A DNA stretch of 64,000 nucleotides from Actinomadura pelletieri DSM 43383 (GTDB lineage Bacteria > Actinomycetota > Actinomycetes > Streptosporangiales > Streptosporangiaceae): NCBI RefSeq assembly GCF_003634705.1, contig NZ_RBWU01000007.1, positions 372,001 through 436,000 on the forward strand. The letters run 5' to 3'. The translations under genes were made by a program, and so were the position numbers. The notes below the pieces were generated by a model that was given only the letters and a program-made list of their open reading frames with translations, was not told where the DNA came from and did no database searches. Of the stretch, positions 1-8,491 are shown piece by piece (the stretch's first letter is position 1; each line of letters opens with the position of its first letter).

Positions 1-519
1 ATCTTCGACGCGATGCAGTCGGAGTGGTTCCAGCGCAGGTCCGACGCCGCCGCGGGCGAGGATCCCGTCCGGGGCTGGGAGTCCCCGGCGGACGCCGGCT
101 TCCGCGCCGCCGAGGCCGTCCGCGAGCCGGTCACGGCCACCCGCACCAACGTCGGGCTGCCCAAGCGGGTGCCCGGCAAGAACCGGGTGCCGGGCGCGGT
201 GGGCCGTGGCACGGCCTCCGCCGGCAACGACCGGACGCCCGCCGCTCCGGCGCAGGGCGAGGCGACCGGGCGCGGTCCCGCCGCGACCGGCCGCGGTCCC
301 GCGGCCGCGGCGCCGCAGGCATTGCCGGGAGCCCCCGCCGAGGGGCAGGCTGTGCAGGGCCGGCAGGAGCAGGGACACGGCCAGGTGGCCGACGTCGTAC
401 GCAACCGCTTCGCGAGTCTTCAACGCGGCGTCCATCGGGGACGCCACGAGATTCGCGGCGAAGGCACGTCAGGTGAAGCGTCGTCGGACGACGACGGCGA
501 GACAGGAGGCACCCGGTGA
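1..519 (+). CDS. cvnA: Sensor kinase of a conservon (CvnA-like), C-terminal end only
   Basis: The frame is open from the first base, so the 5' part, including any sensor and ATPase domains, lies outside the window. What remains is a low-complexity Gly/Ala/Pro/Arg-rich tail of about 170 residues, typical of the extended C-termini of conservon nitrate/sensor histidine kinases. The assignment rests on context: roadblock, DUF742 and GTPase genes follow in the canonical order. The TGA overlaps the GTG of the next gene (GTGA at 516-519), which implies translational coupling. In this family the kinase is membrane-bound and works with the small proteins as a G-protein-like signalling complex. The identity of this fragment alone would be uncertain. 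Confidence 0.75.
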   Translation: MFDAMQSEWFQRRSDAAAGEDPVRGWESPADAGFRAAEAVREPVTATRTNVGLPKRVPGKNRVPGAVGRGTASAGNDRTPAAPAQGEATGRGPAATGRGPAAAAPQALPGAPAEGQAVQGRQEQGHGQVADVVRNRFASLQRGVHRGRHEIRGEGTSGEASSDDDGETGGTR

Positions 520-965
520 GCGGGCAGGATCTCAACTGGTTGGTGACGAACTTCGCGGACCGAGTCGCGAAGGTCGCGCACGCCGTCGTGGTCTCCTCGG
601 ACGGTCTGCCGATGGCGTACTCGGCGGGGTTCCCGCCCGAGCGCGCGGACCAGCTGTCGGCGATCGCCTCCGGGCTGATGAGCCTGACCCAGGGGGCGGC
701 GAAGATCTTCGACGCCGGGGGCGTCAACCAGACGGTCGTCGAGATGGACCGCGGACTGTTGTTCGTCATGTCCATCACCAACGGGTCGGTGTTCGCGGTC
801 CTCGCCGCGCCCGACTGCGATCTCGGTCTAGTCGCGTACGAGATGACGCTGCTGGTGGAGCGCGTAGGCCGGGTGCTGACGCCCGCGCTGCGCGGCCAGG
901 AACAGCAGCCGCCGTACTCCGGGCCTCCCGTGACCGAGATGGGCGCCGGGCCCGCCCGCTTTTGA
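516..965 (+). CDS. cvnB: Roadblock/LC7 domain protein of conservon (CvnB)
   Basis: This 149-residue protein is a single roadblock/LC7 fold, starting MSGQDLNWLVTNFADRV and followed by the family pattern of a hydrophobic strand, SSDGLPMA, and a helix with GLMSLTQGA. In conservons it is thought to act as a regulator or GAP-like partner of the GTPase CvnD, by analogy with MglB/MglA. The start is the GTG at 516, preceded by GGAGGCACCCG and overlapping the kinase stop. It lies second of four genes in one operon, 30 bp before cvnC. Length and order match the family. Confidence 0.93.
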   Translation: MSGQDLNWLVTNFADRVAKVAHAVVVSSDGLPMAYSAGFPPERADQLSAIASGLMSLTQGAAKIFDAGGVNQTVVEMDRGLLFVMSITNGSVFAVLAAPDCDLGLVAYEMTLLVERVGRVLTPALRGQEQQPPYSGPPVTEMGAGPARF

Positions 966-995
966 TCGTGACGGACTCTGACGGAGGTCGGCGAC

Positions 996-1469
996 ATGGA
1001 TCGAGGCAGTCCCTACGGAGGCGGGCCCGGGGGGCCGGGCGGCTGGCCGGTGGACCCGGGCCGCGGACCCGCCCCGGCACCGGGACCCGCGCAGGGGCGG
1101 CCCCCCGAGGCTGACGAGGGCGACACCAGCTCGCTGGTGCGGCCGTACGCCGTGACCGGCGGACGGACCAAGCCGCGCTACGACCTGGCCATCGAGGCCC
1201 TGGTCACCGCGGCTCCGTACCCGCCGCGCGATGTGGCCGTGCTCACCCCGGAGTACCGGGCGATCATGGACCTGTGCCGGTCGGCGCGCTCGGTCGCCGA
1301 GGTCTCGGCGCTGCTGCGCCTGCCGCTGGGCGTCGCGCGGGTGCTCGTGGCCGACATGGCCGTCGAAGGGCTGTTGCGACTGCACCAGTCGCAGCCCGCC
1401 ACCACCACCGGCGGTCAGCCGGACCTCCGCTTGCTAGAAAGGGTGCTCAGTGGCCTTCGGAAGCTCTGA
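996..1469 (+). CDS. cvnC: DUF742 protein of conservon (CvnC)
   Basis: This 157-residue protein has a Gly/Pro-rich N-terminal stretch of about 45 residues and then the DUF742 core, recognisable from LVRPYAVTGGRTKP near residue 48 and a winged-helix-like part ending LLRLHQ. The ATG at 996 has a GGAGG 9 bases upstream. Its 3' end overlaps the start of cvnD by 20 bp in another frame, the compact arrangement usual for these operons. The DUF742 protein is a multicomponent regulatory partner in the membrane-associated complex; its biochemical role is not established. Confidence 0.92.
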   Translation: MDRGSPYGGGPGGPGGWPVDPGRGPAPAPGPAQGRPPEADEGDTSSLVRPYAVTGGRTKPRYDLAIEALVTAAPYPPRDVAVLTPEYRAIMDLCRSARSVAEVSALLRLPLGVARVLVADMAVEGLLRLHQSQPATTTGGQPDLRLLERVLSGLRKL

Positions 1470-2115
1470 CCAGGTTCCGGTCCCGGGGTCGCACGGCGGA
1501 GAGGCCGAGCTGACCTCGGTCAAGATCGTCGTCGGTGGCGGCTTCGGTGTCGGCAAGACCACCTTCGTCGGGTCGGTCTCGGAGATCATGCCGCTCACCA
1601 CCGAGGCGGTGATGACCGCGGCCAGCGCCGACGTGGACGACCTGTCGGCCGTGCCCGACAAGACGACCACGACGGTCGCGATGGACTTCGGGCGCGTGTC
1701 GCTCGACAGCGAGCTGATCCTCTACCTGTTCGGCACCCCCGGACAGCACCGCTTCTGGTTCATGTGGGACGACCTGGTCCGCGGCGCGATCGGCGCCGTC
1801 GTCCTGGTCGACACCCGCCGGCTGGAGGACTGCTTCGCCGCCGTCGACTACTTCGAGGAACTCGGGCTGCCGTTCGTGGTGGGCGTCAACGGGTTCCACG
1901 GCGAGTTCCAGTACGCCGTCGAGGACATCCGCGAGGCACTGTCGATCAGCGCGCACGTGCCGATCATCCAGTGCGACGCGCGCAGCCGCGAGTCCACGAA
2001 GCAGGTGCTGATCACGCTGGTCCAGCACGCGATGACGGTGCACGCCACGGCCCCCGCCGCCGCCCTGCCGCCCGGCGGTGTCCAGCCTGGAGCCGCCTCC
2101 CCGAGCTGGACCTGA
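1450..2115 (+). CDS. cvnD: Ras-like GTP-binding protein of conservon (CvnD)
   Basis: This 221-residue small GTPase has a P-loop GGFGVGKTTF near residues 32-41, a switch/G3 region LFGTPGQHRF near residues 97-106, and a GVNGFHG stretch in place of a canonical NKxD, as is usual in CvnD proteins. It probably cycles between GTP and GDP forms under control of the roadblock partner and the kinase. The GTG at 1450 lies inside the end of cvnC. The last 25 residues are low complexity. It ends the conservon, and a hairpin follows at 2138. Confidence 0.93.
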   Translation: MAFGSSDQVPVPGSHGGEAELTSVKIVVGGGFGVGKTTFVGSVSEIMPLTTEAVMTAASADVDDLSAVPDKTTTTVAMDFGRVSLDSELILYLFGTPGQHRFWFMWDDLVRGAIGAVVLVDTRRLEDCFAAVDYFEELGLPFVVGVNGFHGEFQYAVEDIREALSISAHVPIIQCDARSRESTKQVLITLVQHAMTVHATAPAAALPPGGVQPGAASPSWT

Positions 2116-2137
2116 CGTTCCGGCTCCGCCCCCCGCC

Positions 2138-2155
2138 GCGTCACCCTTGTGACGC
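2138..2155 (+). terminator. Hairpin after the conservon
   Basis: GCGTCAC and GTGACGC form a perfect 7-bp stem around CCTT, 22 bp after the cvnD stop. There is no T tract, as is common in high-GC actinobacteria. It is a plausible transcription end for the conservon operon. Confidence 0.45.
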
Positions 2156-2271
2156 CCCCTGTCACCCGGCCCTGTCACGCCCCACCCCGCGCCGGCTACG
2201 GTCGCGTAGGCGTCCGCCCCCGATGCATCATCTCCTACGTGATCTACCATGAACCGGTGATGGGGGTTGCG

Positions 2272-3045
2272 ATGAGCGAAATGGAGCGGATCGGAACATT
2301 CGTAGCACTCGGCGACAGCTTCACGGAGGGGCTGAACGACCCCTACCCCGATGAGCACGACCGGTTCCGCGGCTGGGCGGACCGCCTCGCCGAGCACATC
2401 GCCGCGCACAACCCGGGCCTGCGGTACGCCAACCTCGCCGTCCGCGGCAAGCTCGTCCGGCAGATAGTGGACGACCAGGTGCCGCTCGCCGTCGAACTCG
2501 CCCCCGACCTGGTGACGCTCTGCGCCGGCGGCAACGACATACTCCGTCCGGGCGCCGATCCCGACGCGCTCGCGGTCGTGTTCGACGACGCCGTCCGCCG
2601 GCTGCGCGCCACCGGTGCCCGCGTGGTCGTCTTCACCGGCTTCGACACCCGCGGCCTGCGCAGCGGCGGCCGCATCAGGGGCAAGGCGGCCACCTACAAC
2701 ATGCACCTGCGCGCCATCGCCGACCGCCGCGACTGCACGGTCGTCGACCTGTGGCCGCTGCGCGTGTTCCACGACCCGCGCGCCTGGTACGAGGACCGCC
2801 TGCACCTGTCGCCCGAGGGACATCGCCGCATGGCCCTCTTCGTCGCCGACGTCATCGGCGTCCCGGTCGAGGGCGACTGGCGCGAGCCGTGGCCGCCGCT
2901 CGACCCCGCCGACTGGCTCACGATGCGCCGCGAGGACGTCCGCTGGGCCCGCACCTACCTGCTGCCATGGATAGGCCGCCGCGCCACGGGCCGCTCCACC
3001 GGCGACGGCCGCGGCCCGAAACGCCCAACCGCACTGCCACTCTGA
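2272..3045 (+). CDS. SGNH/GDSL-family hydrolase
   Basis: The protein has the SGNH esterase blocks in order: block I ALGDSFTEG (nucleophile Ser near residue 16), block III GGND near residue 86 and block V DRLHLSPEGH with the catalytic Asp/His near residue 180. There is no signal peptide, so it is probably a cytoplasmic ester or acyl hydrolase of unknown substrate. I chose the ATG at 2272 (MSEMERIG) because GGGGG sits 5 bases upstream; in-frame ATGs at 2260 and 2281 are alternatives. The basic C-terminal 15 residues look disordered. It converges on the STAS gene, with tandem repeats between them. Confidence 0.88.
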   Translation: MSEMERIGTFVALGDSFTEGLNDPYPDEHDRFRGWADRLAEHIAAHNPGLRYANLAVRGKLVRQIVDDQVPLAVELAPDLVTLCAGGNDILRPGADPDALAVVFDDAVRRLRATGARVVVFTGFDTRGLRSGGRIRGKAATYNMHLRAIADRRDCTVVDLWPLRVFHDPRAWYEDRLHLSPEGHRRMALFVADVIGVPVEGDWREPWPPLDPADWLTMRREDVRWARTYLLPWIGRRATGRSTGDGRGPKRPTALPL

Positions 3046-3116
3046 CCCTCCCACCGCGACCTCACCCCCACGCACGAACGCGTGCCCCGCCCGCCGCAGC
3101 AAAGCCGAAGGCGATC

Positions 3117-3468
3117 GCAACCGGACGAATCACGAAGCGACGCCACGTCCGCCCAGCCCCGGCCACGCAGCAAGGCACCAGGCGAGCGCAGTGGGCCGGT
3201 CCTGTAATAAACACAGCGACCTCAGCCGGCACGCGAACGCGTCAACCGGACGCATGACGAAGCGATGCCGCGTCCGCCCAGCCCCGGCCACGCAGCAAGG
3301 CACCAGGCGAGCGCAGTGGGCCGGTCCTGTAATAAACACAGCGACCTCAGCCGGCACGCGAACGCGTCAACCGGACGCATGACGAAGCGATGCCGCGTCC
3401 GCCCAGCCCCGGCCACGCGGCAAGCCGCCAGGCGAGCGGAGTGGGCCGATCCTGCAATCAACACAGTG
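3117..3468. repeat. Tandem repeat, 125-bp unit, about 2.8 copies
   Basis: The segment CCGGACG(A/C)ATNACGAAGCG begins at about 3121, 3246 and 3371, exactly 125 bp apart. Copies 1 and 2 match through CCTGTAATAAACACAGCG; copy 3 is more diverged and its end (CCTGCAATCAACACAG) contains the TGA stop of the STAS gene on the minus strand. This suggests that the unit was amplified from the 3' flank of that gene. The array fills the convergent gap between the hydrolase and STAS genes. Short open frames across it show repeated peptides and are not credible genes. Confidence 0.9.
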
Positions 3469-3850
3469 CGTCTTCGACTGTGTCGGTGACGGGGATGCGT
3501 CGGTGCAGGCCGGTGATCTCCAGGGCGCGGCGGACGATGGGGCGCGGCGCGGCGAGGGTGAGGCCGCCGCCGCCCGCGGTGGTGGCCTTGAAGCAGGCGA
3601 CGATGACCGAGAGGCCGCCGGAGTCCATGAACTCCAGGCCGGTGAGGTCGAGGACGAGGCGTTCCCCGTGCTCGCGGCGGGCGTCGTTCAGGTGCCTGCG
3701 CAACTCGTCCGCGGAGGCGATGTCGAGTTCTCCGCGCAGCCGCACCACGGCGCGCCCCTCATGTGGCCGGGTGGTCACTTCAAAAGGCGGCACGAGGCGA
3801 TCCCCTCCCGTCGACGCGCGTCCGTCCCGGTGACGCTTTCCGTGTGACAA
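3458..3850 (-). CDS. STAS-domain anti-sigma factor antagonist
   Basis: This 130-residue protein has one STAS domain (residues about 22-128). The phosphorylation motif LEFMDSGGLSV places the target serine at residue 77, as in SpoIIAA, RsbV and BldG. Unphosphorylated protein should bind an anti-sigma kinase and free its sigma factor. No anti-sigma factor or sigma gene is adjacent, so its partner must be encoded elsewhere. The first 20 residues are polar and may be a tail or an overlong start. The stop codon lies within the last unit of the 125-bp repeat array. Confidence 0.92.
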   Translation of the reverse strand: MSHGKRHRDGRASTGGDRLVPPFEVTTRPHEGRAVVRLRGELDIASADELRRHLNDARREHGERLVLDLTGLEFMDSGGLSVIVACFKATTAGGGGLTLAAPRPIVRRALEITGLHRRIPVTDTVEDALC

Positions 3851-4008
3851 CTATTGCCGAGGAAGGACGTACTGCCAACCCGCCGCGCGACGGGGATGTG
3901 ACGCCGTGCCGCCGGGCCATAAGGTGCTGTGCGACGTCATGCCCGACCCGCCGCGGAGAAGTAGCGGTCATGTGCGGACAAGTTGCGGACAGGTAAGGAC
4001 CCCCCCAG

Positions 4009-7000
4009 GTGAGTTCCCCCCGGTTGCCGGACCATCTCGAAGTGCTCCTCACCGAGGAGCCCGTCCTCGACGTCTACGCGCACGGCCCCTGGCGGGTGCC
4101 GGACGGTCTGTACGAGGAGATGCGCGAACGAGCCGTGGAGTACAACCGGGATCCGCGGGCCGTCGTGCTGACCCGGCAGCTCAGCGACTTCTACGGGGAC
4201 GGCACCAGCGCGGCGGGAGCCGAGCAGTGGTCCCTGCTGACGTTCCTGCTCGGCGCGTCGGCGGTCCGGGGCGGGTCGCGGGGCGACGTGGACTACGAGC
4301 TGCTGTCGGCGTTCCTCGCGACGCCGGAGCCGGCCGTCCGCGAACCGGTGGCGTGGTTCACGCAGGGCGGCCGGTGGCGGCCGCCGGGCCTGTGGCTGCC
4401 CGAACCGGCGGGGGCCGACCGCGAGCGGCGCGCCGTGATGTTCGAGCTGGCGCGCGAGGGGCTCGACGTCTTCGAGGGCCTGGAGCCGGTGGAGCGCCGC
4501 AGGCGGGCGCTGATGGACCTGTTCGACCGCCGCGCCGCCGACCCCGAGCTGCGCGAGGAGGACATGAGCGTCCCCATCGCGCGGCTGGAGGACGCCTGGG
4601 CCGCCGGGCTCACCGACGAGGAACTGAGCGTCCTGCCCGAACTCGCGGGACCGGTCGGCTACCTCGGCTGGGCGTGCGCCGGCCTGGACGCCGCCCACGA
4701 GCGCCTGGCCGGGACCGTCGCGGACGGTGACGAGCCCGACGTGGCGCTCGCCCGGCTGCTGCTGGCGGCCGAGGCCTCCGTCGTCCCCGCCGAGCTGGCG
4801 GTGGCACTCGGGACGGGGCGTTACGAGAACGTGGAGGAGCGGTTCCGCGCGGCCCGCGGCGCCTTCTCCACCGAGGCGTGGCAGCAGGAGGTGCGCGCGT
4901 GGCTGGCCCGCGGCCTGGTCGCGGGGGAGGCCGACGCCGCCCGCGCCTGGCTGGACATGGCGGTGCGCGTCACCGGCGCGGTCCAGGGGCTGCCCGACGC
5001 GGCGGTCAGCCCGCGCTGCCGGGTGCCCGTGCGCCTGTTCCAGGCGGACGTGCGGCGGCTGTTCACGATGCGGCGGGTCGTCAACGTGCTCGGCGCGTCG
5101 CTCGGCGCCGGCCGGGACGAGCCCCGCGCCGATCGGGCGGGCGACCGGGAGGGCGGCGTGGCCGTCGAGGACGCGCTGGTCGGGCAGCCGGAGTTGGCCC
5201 GGGTGGTCGCGGACGCGGTGGGAGTGCGGCTCGCGGACGGGCGTCCCGTGCGGCTGCTGGTGTCCGGTCCGGAGGGCACCGGCAAGGGCACCGCCGCCGA
5301 GGCCGTCGAACGCACGCTCGCCGAACAGGGCGCGGTCCGCGAGGCACTGTGGATCTCCGATCAGGTGTTCGCGTCGCTCGGGGTGAGCGACGCCGTCCTG
5401 TGGCTCCAGGCCCGCGTCCGCGACTGCCTGGAGTCCGGGATGCTCCTGGTCGTCGACGACCTGGAGAAGCTCGCCGCGCACGAGCGGTGCGGCGCCGCCG
5501 CCGTGGAGGAGCTGCGGCGGCTCATGGCGCGCTCGCCGTCCCTCGACGTCGTCGCGCTGTGCCGTCCCGGCGGCGACCGGCGGCTGTTCGACGCGAACCC
5601 GGCGCTCGTGCGGTCGTTCGACGTGGCCCGCACCCGCGACTTCGGCGACGACGACTTCGCCGAGCTGTTCACGCGGGCCGTCATGCGTCGCGGGGCGGAC
5701 GTCGCCCCGGACGTGGCCACGGCGGCGGGCGAGGTGCTCGCCCGCACCCCGCCGCTGCGGAACCTGCGCGGCGCCCGGCTGGTCGAGCACATGGCCGGCC
5801 GCGCGGTCGCCGCCGCCGCGCTGCGCGCCCGGGACGGAGCGAACACCGGCACGAACACCGGGATGAACGGCGCGCGGCCACGGGTCATGGCGGACGACCT
5901 GCCGCAGCGGCTCATCCCGGGCCGTCCCGCCGACAGCGACCCGTTCGCCGAGCTGGCCGCCTGCGCCGGGATCGAGTCCGCCAAACGGGAGGTGGACGCG
6001 CTCGTCGCCGAGGCCAGGGCGGCGCGCCTGCGCCGCGAGGCCGGGATGACGGCGCGGACACGGCCCCGCCACCTGGTGTTCACCGGGAACCCGGGCACCG
6101 GCAAGAGCAAGGTCGCCGGGATCCTCGGCCGCATCTACGCCGACCTCGGGCTGCTGTCGTCGGGCCATCTCGTCCAGGTCGAACGCGCCGACCTGCTCGG
6201 CGAGTACGCCAGCGAGAGCGTCCTGCGGGTCCGCCGGGCGGTGGAGCAGGCGCACGGGGGAGTGCTGGTCGTCCGCGACGCGCACGCGCTGGTGTCGGCC
6301 GCGCCGGACGCCGCCCGTGGCCGCGAGGTCCTGGACGTGCTGCTCACCGGCGTCCAGGCGCACAGCGAGGACCTCGTCGTCGTCCTCACGGGCCCGGAGG
6401 CGGAGGTGAACGGGCTGCTGAAGTCGCATCCCGACCTTGCCGCGCACTTCCCGCGCACCGTCCGGTTCCCCGACCTCACGGTGGCCGAGCTGGTCGAGGT
6501 GTTCGCGGCCAAGGCCGCCGACGCCGGCTTCGCGCTGGCCCCCGGCGTCCTGGACAAGGTCCGCGAGCTCACCGAGTCCGCCCCGCGCGAACGCGGGTTC
6601 GGCAACGCCCGCGCGATGATCCACCTGCTGGACCGGGCGGTGGCGATGCAGGGCCGCCGCGTCCTCGCCGACGGCGTCGTCGACGAGACCGAGTCGCTGG
6701 ACGAGATCCTTCCCGAGGACGTCCCGGACACGCTCAGCCGTGGCCGCGACGACGTGCCCGGCGACCCGCTCGCCGAGATCGAGCGGCTGATCGGCCTGGC
6801 CGACATCAAGCGGGAGGTGGCGTCCCTGGTCGCCGAGGTCCGCGCCGAGCAGTTGCGGCGTGACGCCAAGCTGGCGCCGGCGCCCCCGTCCCGCCACATG
6901 GTGTTCATGGGCAACCCCGGCACGGCGAAGACGACGATCGCCCGGCTGGTCGCGGCCGTGTACGCGCGGCTCGGGTTGTTGTCGTCCGGACACCTGGTGG

Positions 7001-7608
7001 AGGTCACCCGCGCCGACCTCGTCGCCGAGTTCATCGGGCAGACCGGGCCGCGGGTGCGGGCCGCCGTCGAACGCGCCCTCGGCGGCGTGCTGTTCGTGGA
7101 CGAGGCGTACGCGCTGTCGTCGGCGGGCGGCGACCCCCGCGACTTCGGCCACGAGGCGATCGCCGAACTGCTGCGGCTGATGGAGGAGCACCGCGACGAC
7201 CTGGTGGTCATCGTCGCGGGCTACGACGGCGAGATGGAACGCTTCCTGACGGCCAACCCGGGCCTGAGGTCCCGGTTCCCGAAGCTGCTGCGCTTCCCCG
7301 ACTACTCCTCCGACGAACTCGTCACGATCTTCGAGTTCATGGCGGCGGAGGCGGGGTTCGCGCTCGCGCCCGGCGTCCTTCCCGCGCTGCGCCGGCTCGT
7401 CGCCGCCCATCCACGGGACGCCTCGTTCGGCAACGCCCGGCTCGTCCGGAACCTGCTGGAGGCGGCGATCTCCCGGCAGGCGAGGCGCATCACCGCCGCG
7501 CACGACGAGTCGCCCGCCGGGATCGACTCCGCCGAGGTGGGGCTGCTGCGCCCGGTCGACCTGCCGGACGCGCCGCCCGCCGAACCTTCCGTCGGCCCCT
7601 ACATCTAG
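4009..7608 (+). CDS. CbxX/CfqX-type protein with three AAA+ modules
   Basis: This 1199-residue protein has a helical N-terminal region (1-400) and three AAA+ ATPase modules. Module 1 has a Walker A-like GPEGTGKGT near 419. Module 2 has GNPGTGKSK near 692, but its Walker B reads VLVVRDAHAL near 750 where a DE pair is expected. Module 3 has GNPGTAKTT near 967 and an intact VLFVDEAYAL near 1026. Modules 2 and 3 are close to each other and to the EccA/CbbX family, which remodels protein complexes. Only module 3 looks fully competent for hydrolysis. The GTG at 4009 follows an AGGTAAGGA box. No type VII secretion genes flank it, so its client is unknown. A long antisense frame across it is a GC artefact. 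Confidence 0.85.
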   Translation: MSSPRLPDHLEVLLTEEPVLDVYAHGPWRVPDGLYEEMRERAVEYNRDPRAVVLTRQLSDFYGDGTSAAGAEQWSLLTFLLGASAVRGGSRGDVDYELLSAFLATPEPAVREPVAWFTQGGRWRPPGLWLPEPAGADRERRAVMFELAREGLDVFEGLEPVERRRRALMDLFDRRAADPELREEDMSVPIARLEDAWAAGLTDEELSVLPELAGPVGYLGWACAGLDAAHERLAGTVADGDEPDVALARLLLAAEASVVPAELAVALGTGRYENVEERFRAARGAFSTEAWQQEVRAWLARGLVAGEADAARAWLDMAVRVTGAVQGLPDAAVSPRCRVPVRLFQADVRRLFTMRRVVNVLGASLGAGRDEPRADRAGDREGGVAVEDALVGQPELARVVADAVGVRLADGRPVRLLVSGPEGTGKGTAAEAVERTLAEQGAVREALWISDQVFASLGVSDAVLWLQARVRDCLESGMLLVVDDLEKLAAHERCGAAAVEELRRLMARSPSLDVVALCRPGGDRRLFDANPALVRSFDVARTRDFGDDDFAELFTRAVMRRGADVAPDVATAAGEVLARTPPLRNLRGARLVEHMAGRAVAAAALRARDGANTGTNTGMNGARPRVMADDLPQRLIPGRPADSDPFAELAACAGIESAKREVDALVAEARAARLRREAGMTARTRPRHLVFTGNPGTGKSKVAGILGRIYADLGLLSSGHLVQVERADLLGEYASESVLRVRRAVEQAHGGVLVVRDAHALVSAAPDAARGREVLDVLLTGVQAHSEDLVVVLTGPEAEVNGLLKSHPDLAAHFPRTVRFPDLTVAELVEVFAAKAADAGFALAPGVLDKVRELTESAPRERGFGNARAMIHLLDRAVAMQGRRVLADGVVDETESLDEILPEDVPDTLSRGRDDVPGDPLAEIERLIGLADIKREVASLVAEVRAEQLRRDAKLAPAPPSRHMVFMGNPGTAKTTIARLVAAVYARLGLLSSGHLVEVTRADLVAEFIGQTGPRVRAAVERALGGVLFVDEAYALSSAGGDPRDFGHEAIAELLRLMEEHRDDLVVIVAGYDGEMERFLTANPGLRSRFPKLLRFPDYSSDELVTIFEFMAAEAGFALAPGVLPALRRLVAAHPRDASFGNARLVRNLLEAAISRQARRITAAHDESPAGIDSAEVGLLRPVDLPDAPPAEPSVGPYI

Positions 7609-7692
7609 CCGGGCCGCTTCCGGACTCTCACCGGCCGCGTGGGCGGCCCTGCGGGAGCGGGACTCAGCGTCCGCGGCCGCCCGGTTCCCGAG

Positions 7693-7841
7693 CGGTCTGG
7701 TTCCCAAGCCGTCTGGTTGCCGAGCGGTCTGGTTGCCGAGCGGTCTGGTTGCCGAGCGGTCTGGTTGCCGAGCGGTCTGGTTGCCGAGCCGCCCGGTCCG
7801 GTTTCCGAGTCGTTCGGTTTCCGAGTCGCCCGGTTTCTAAC
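7693..7841. repeat. 16-bp minisatellite
   Basis: The unit CGGTCTGGTTGCCGAG occurs four times perfectly in a row from 7725 to 7788. It is flanked by degenerate copies at 7693-7724 and by drifting forms (TCGTTCGGTTTCCGAG) up to 7841, about nine units in all. Because 16 is not a multiple of three, the array is unlikely to be coding. It lies between the stop codons of the convergent AAA and lipoprotein genes and touches the last bases of the latter. Confidence 0.95.
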
Positions 7842-8412
7842 CGGTCACCCGGGCCAGCGCGGTCTCGTACTGCTTGGCCTGCCCCGGCGTCAGGAACCCC
7901 GACACCCGCAGGAGCACCCCGCCGCGCACATAGTGGTATTCGGAGCCCGCCACCCCGCCCAGCGCGCCGAGGGTCTGCTGGATGTACTCCGACCGTGCCC
8001 GCGCGCCCGTCTCGGTCGGGTACACCTCGACCCCGCAGCCCCGCTCCACCGACCCGCGCTCGGCGCTCGACGCCTTCGCCGCCGGGACCCTTCGATCGGT
8101 GCAGGCCGCCTTGCTCGTGTACTGTCTCGGCCGCCCCAGGTGCCCGTTCGGGTCCGTGCGCGCCGTGTAGACCACGGCCACCTTGATCGGCATCCCCACC
8201 CGCCGTAACCCGGTGAGCACCTGCGCCGCGGTCAGCTGCCGACCCGTCGGGCGAATCGCCGGGCCGCCCGCCGGGTCGGCCGTGACCGTCACCGTGACGG
8301 TCGCCGTCGGGGACGCCTTCGAACCGTCGCCTCCGCACCCGGCCGGCGCGGCGGTCGCTCCGATCGCGGCCACCATTGTGAACATCGTTCGCATCCTCAT
8401 GATCGCGATCAT
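7837..8412 (-). CDS. Putative lipoprotein
   Basis: This 191-residue protein starts with a short hydrophobic signal ending in the lipobox-like APAGC near residue 25, followed by a Thr/Val-rich linker (TATVTVTVTA). That suggests export, lipidation and anchoring outside the membrane. The rest has two cysteines that could pair and no recognised catalytic motif. I used the ATG at 8412 because GGGAA precedes it; an internal ATG at 8400 lacks a ribosome binding site. The gene ends at the edge of the 16-bp repeat. Function is not recognised. Confidence 0.72.
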   Translation of the reverse strand: MIAIMRMRTMFTMVAAIGATAAPAGCGGDGSKASPTATVTVTVTADPAGGPAIRPTGRQLTAAQVLTGLRRVGMPIKVAVVYTARTDPNGHLGRPRQYTSKAACTDRRVPAAKASSAERGSVERGCGVEVYPTETGARARSEYIQQTLGALGGVAGSEYHYVRGGVLLRVSGFLTPGQAKQYETALARVTG

Positions 8413-8491
8413 GCCGTTCCCGGTCGCCGCGGGCCGGTGAAATCAGGCTGTTTCGGCCGGAACCGGTCGGCTCGGTGTGGGGCGGCTCGGG

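Noticed and set aside
3190..3490. Small repeated peptides encoded across the 125-bp array
   Set aside because: The frames simply follow the repeat, lack ribosome binding sites and have poor codon periodicity.
3937..7707. A very long open frame antisense to the AAA gene
   Set aside because: It mirrors a high-GC coding strand; the protein is His/Arg/Gly/Asp-rich with no family pattern, and the plus strand has clear AAA motifs.
7693..7841. Possible CRISPR-like array
   Set aside because: The 16-bp units are directly adjacent with no spacers, and no cas genes are present.
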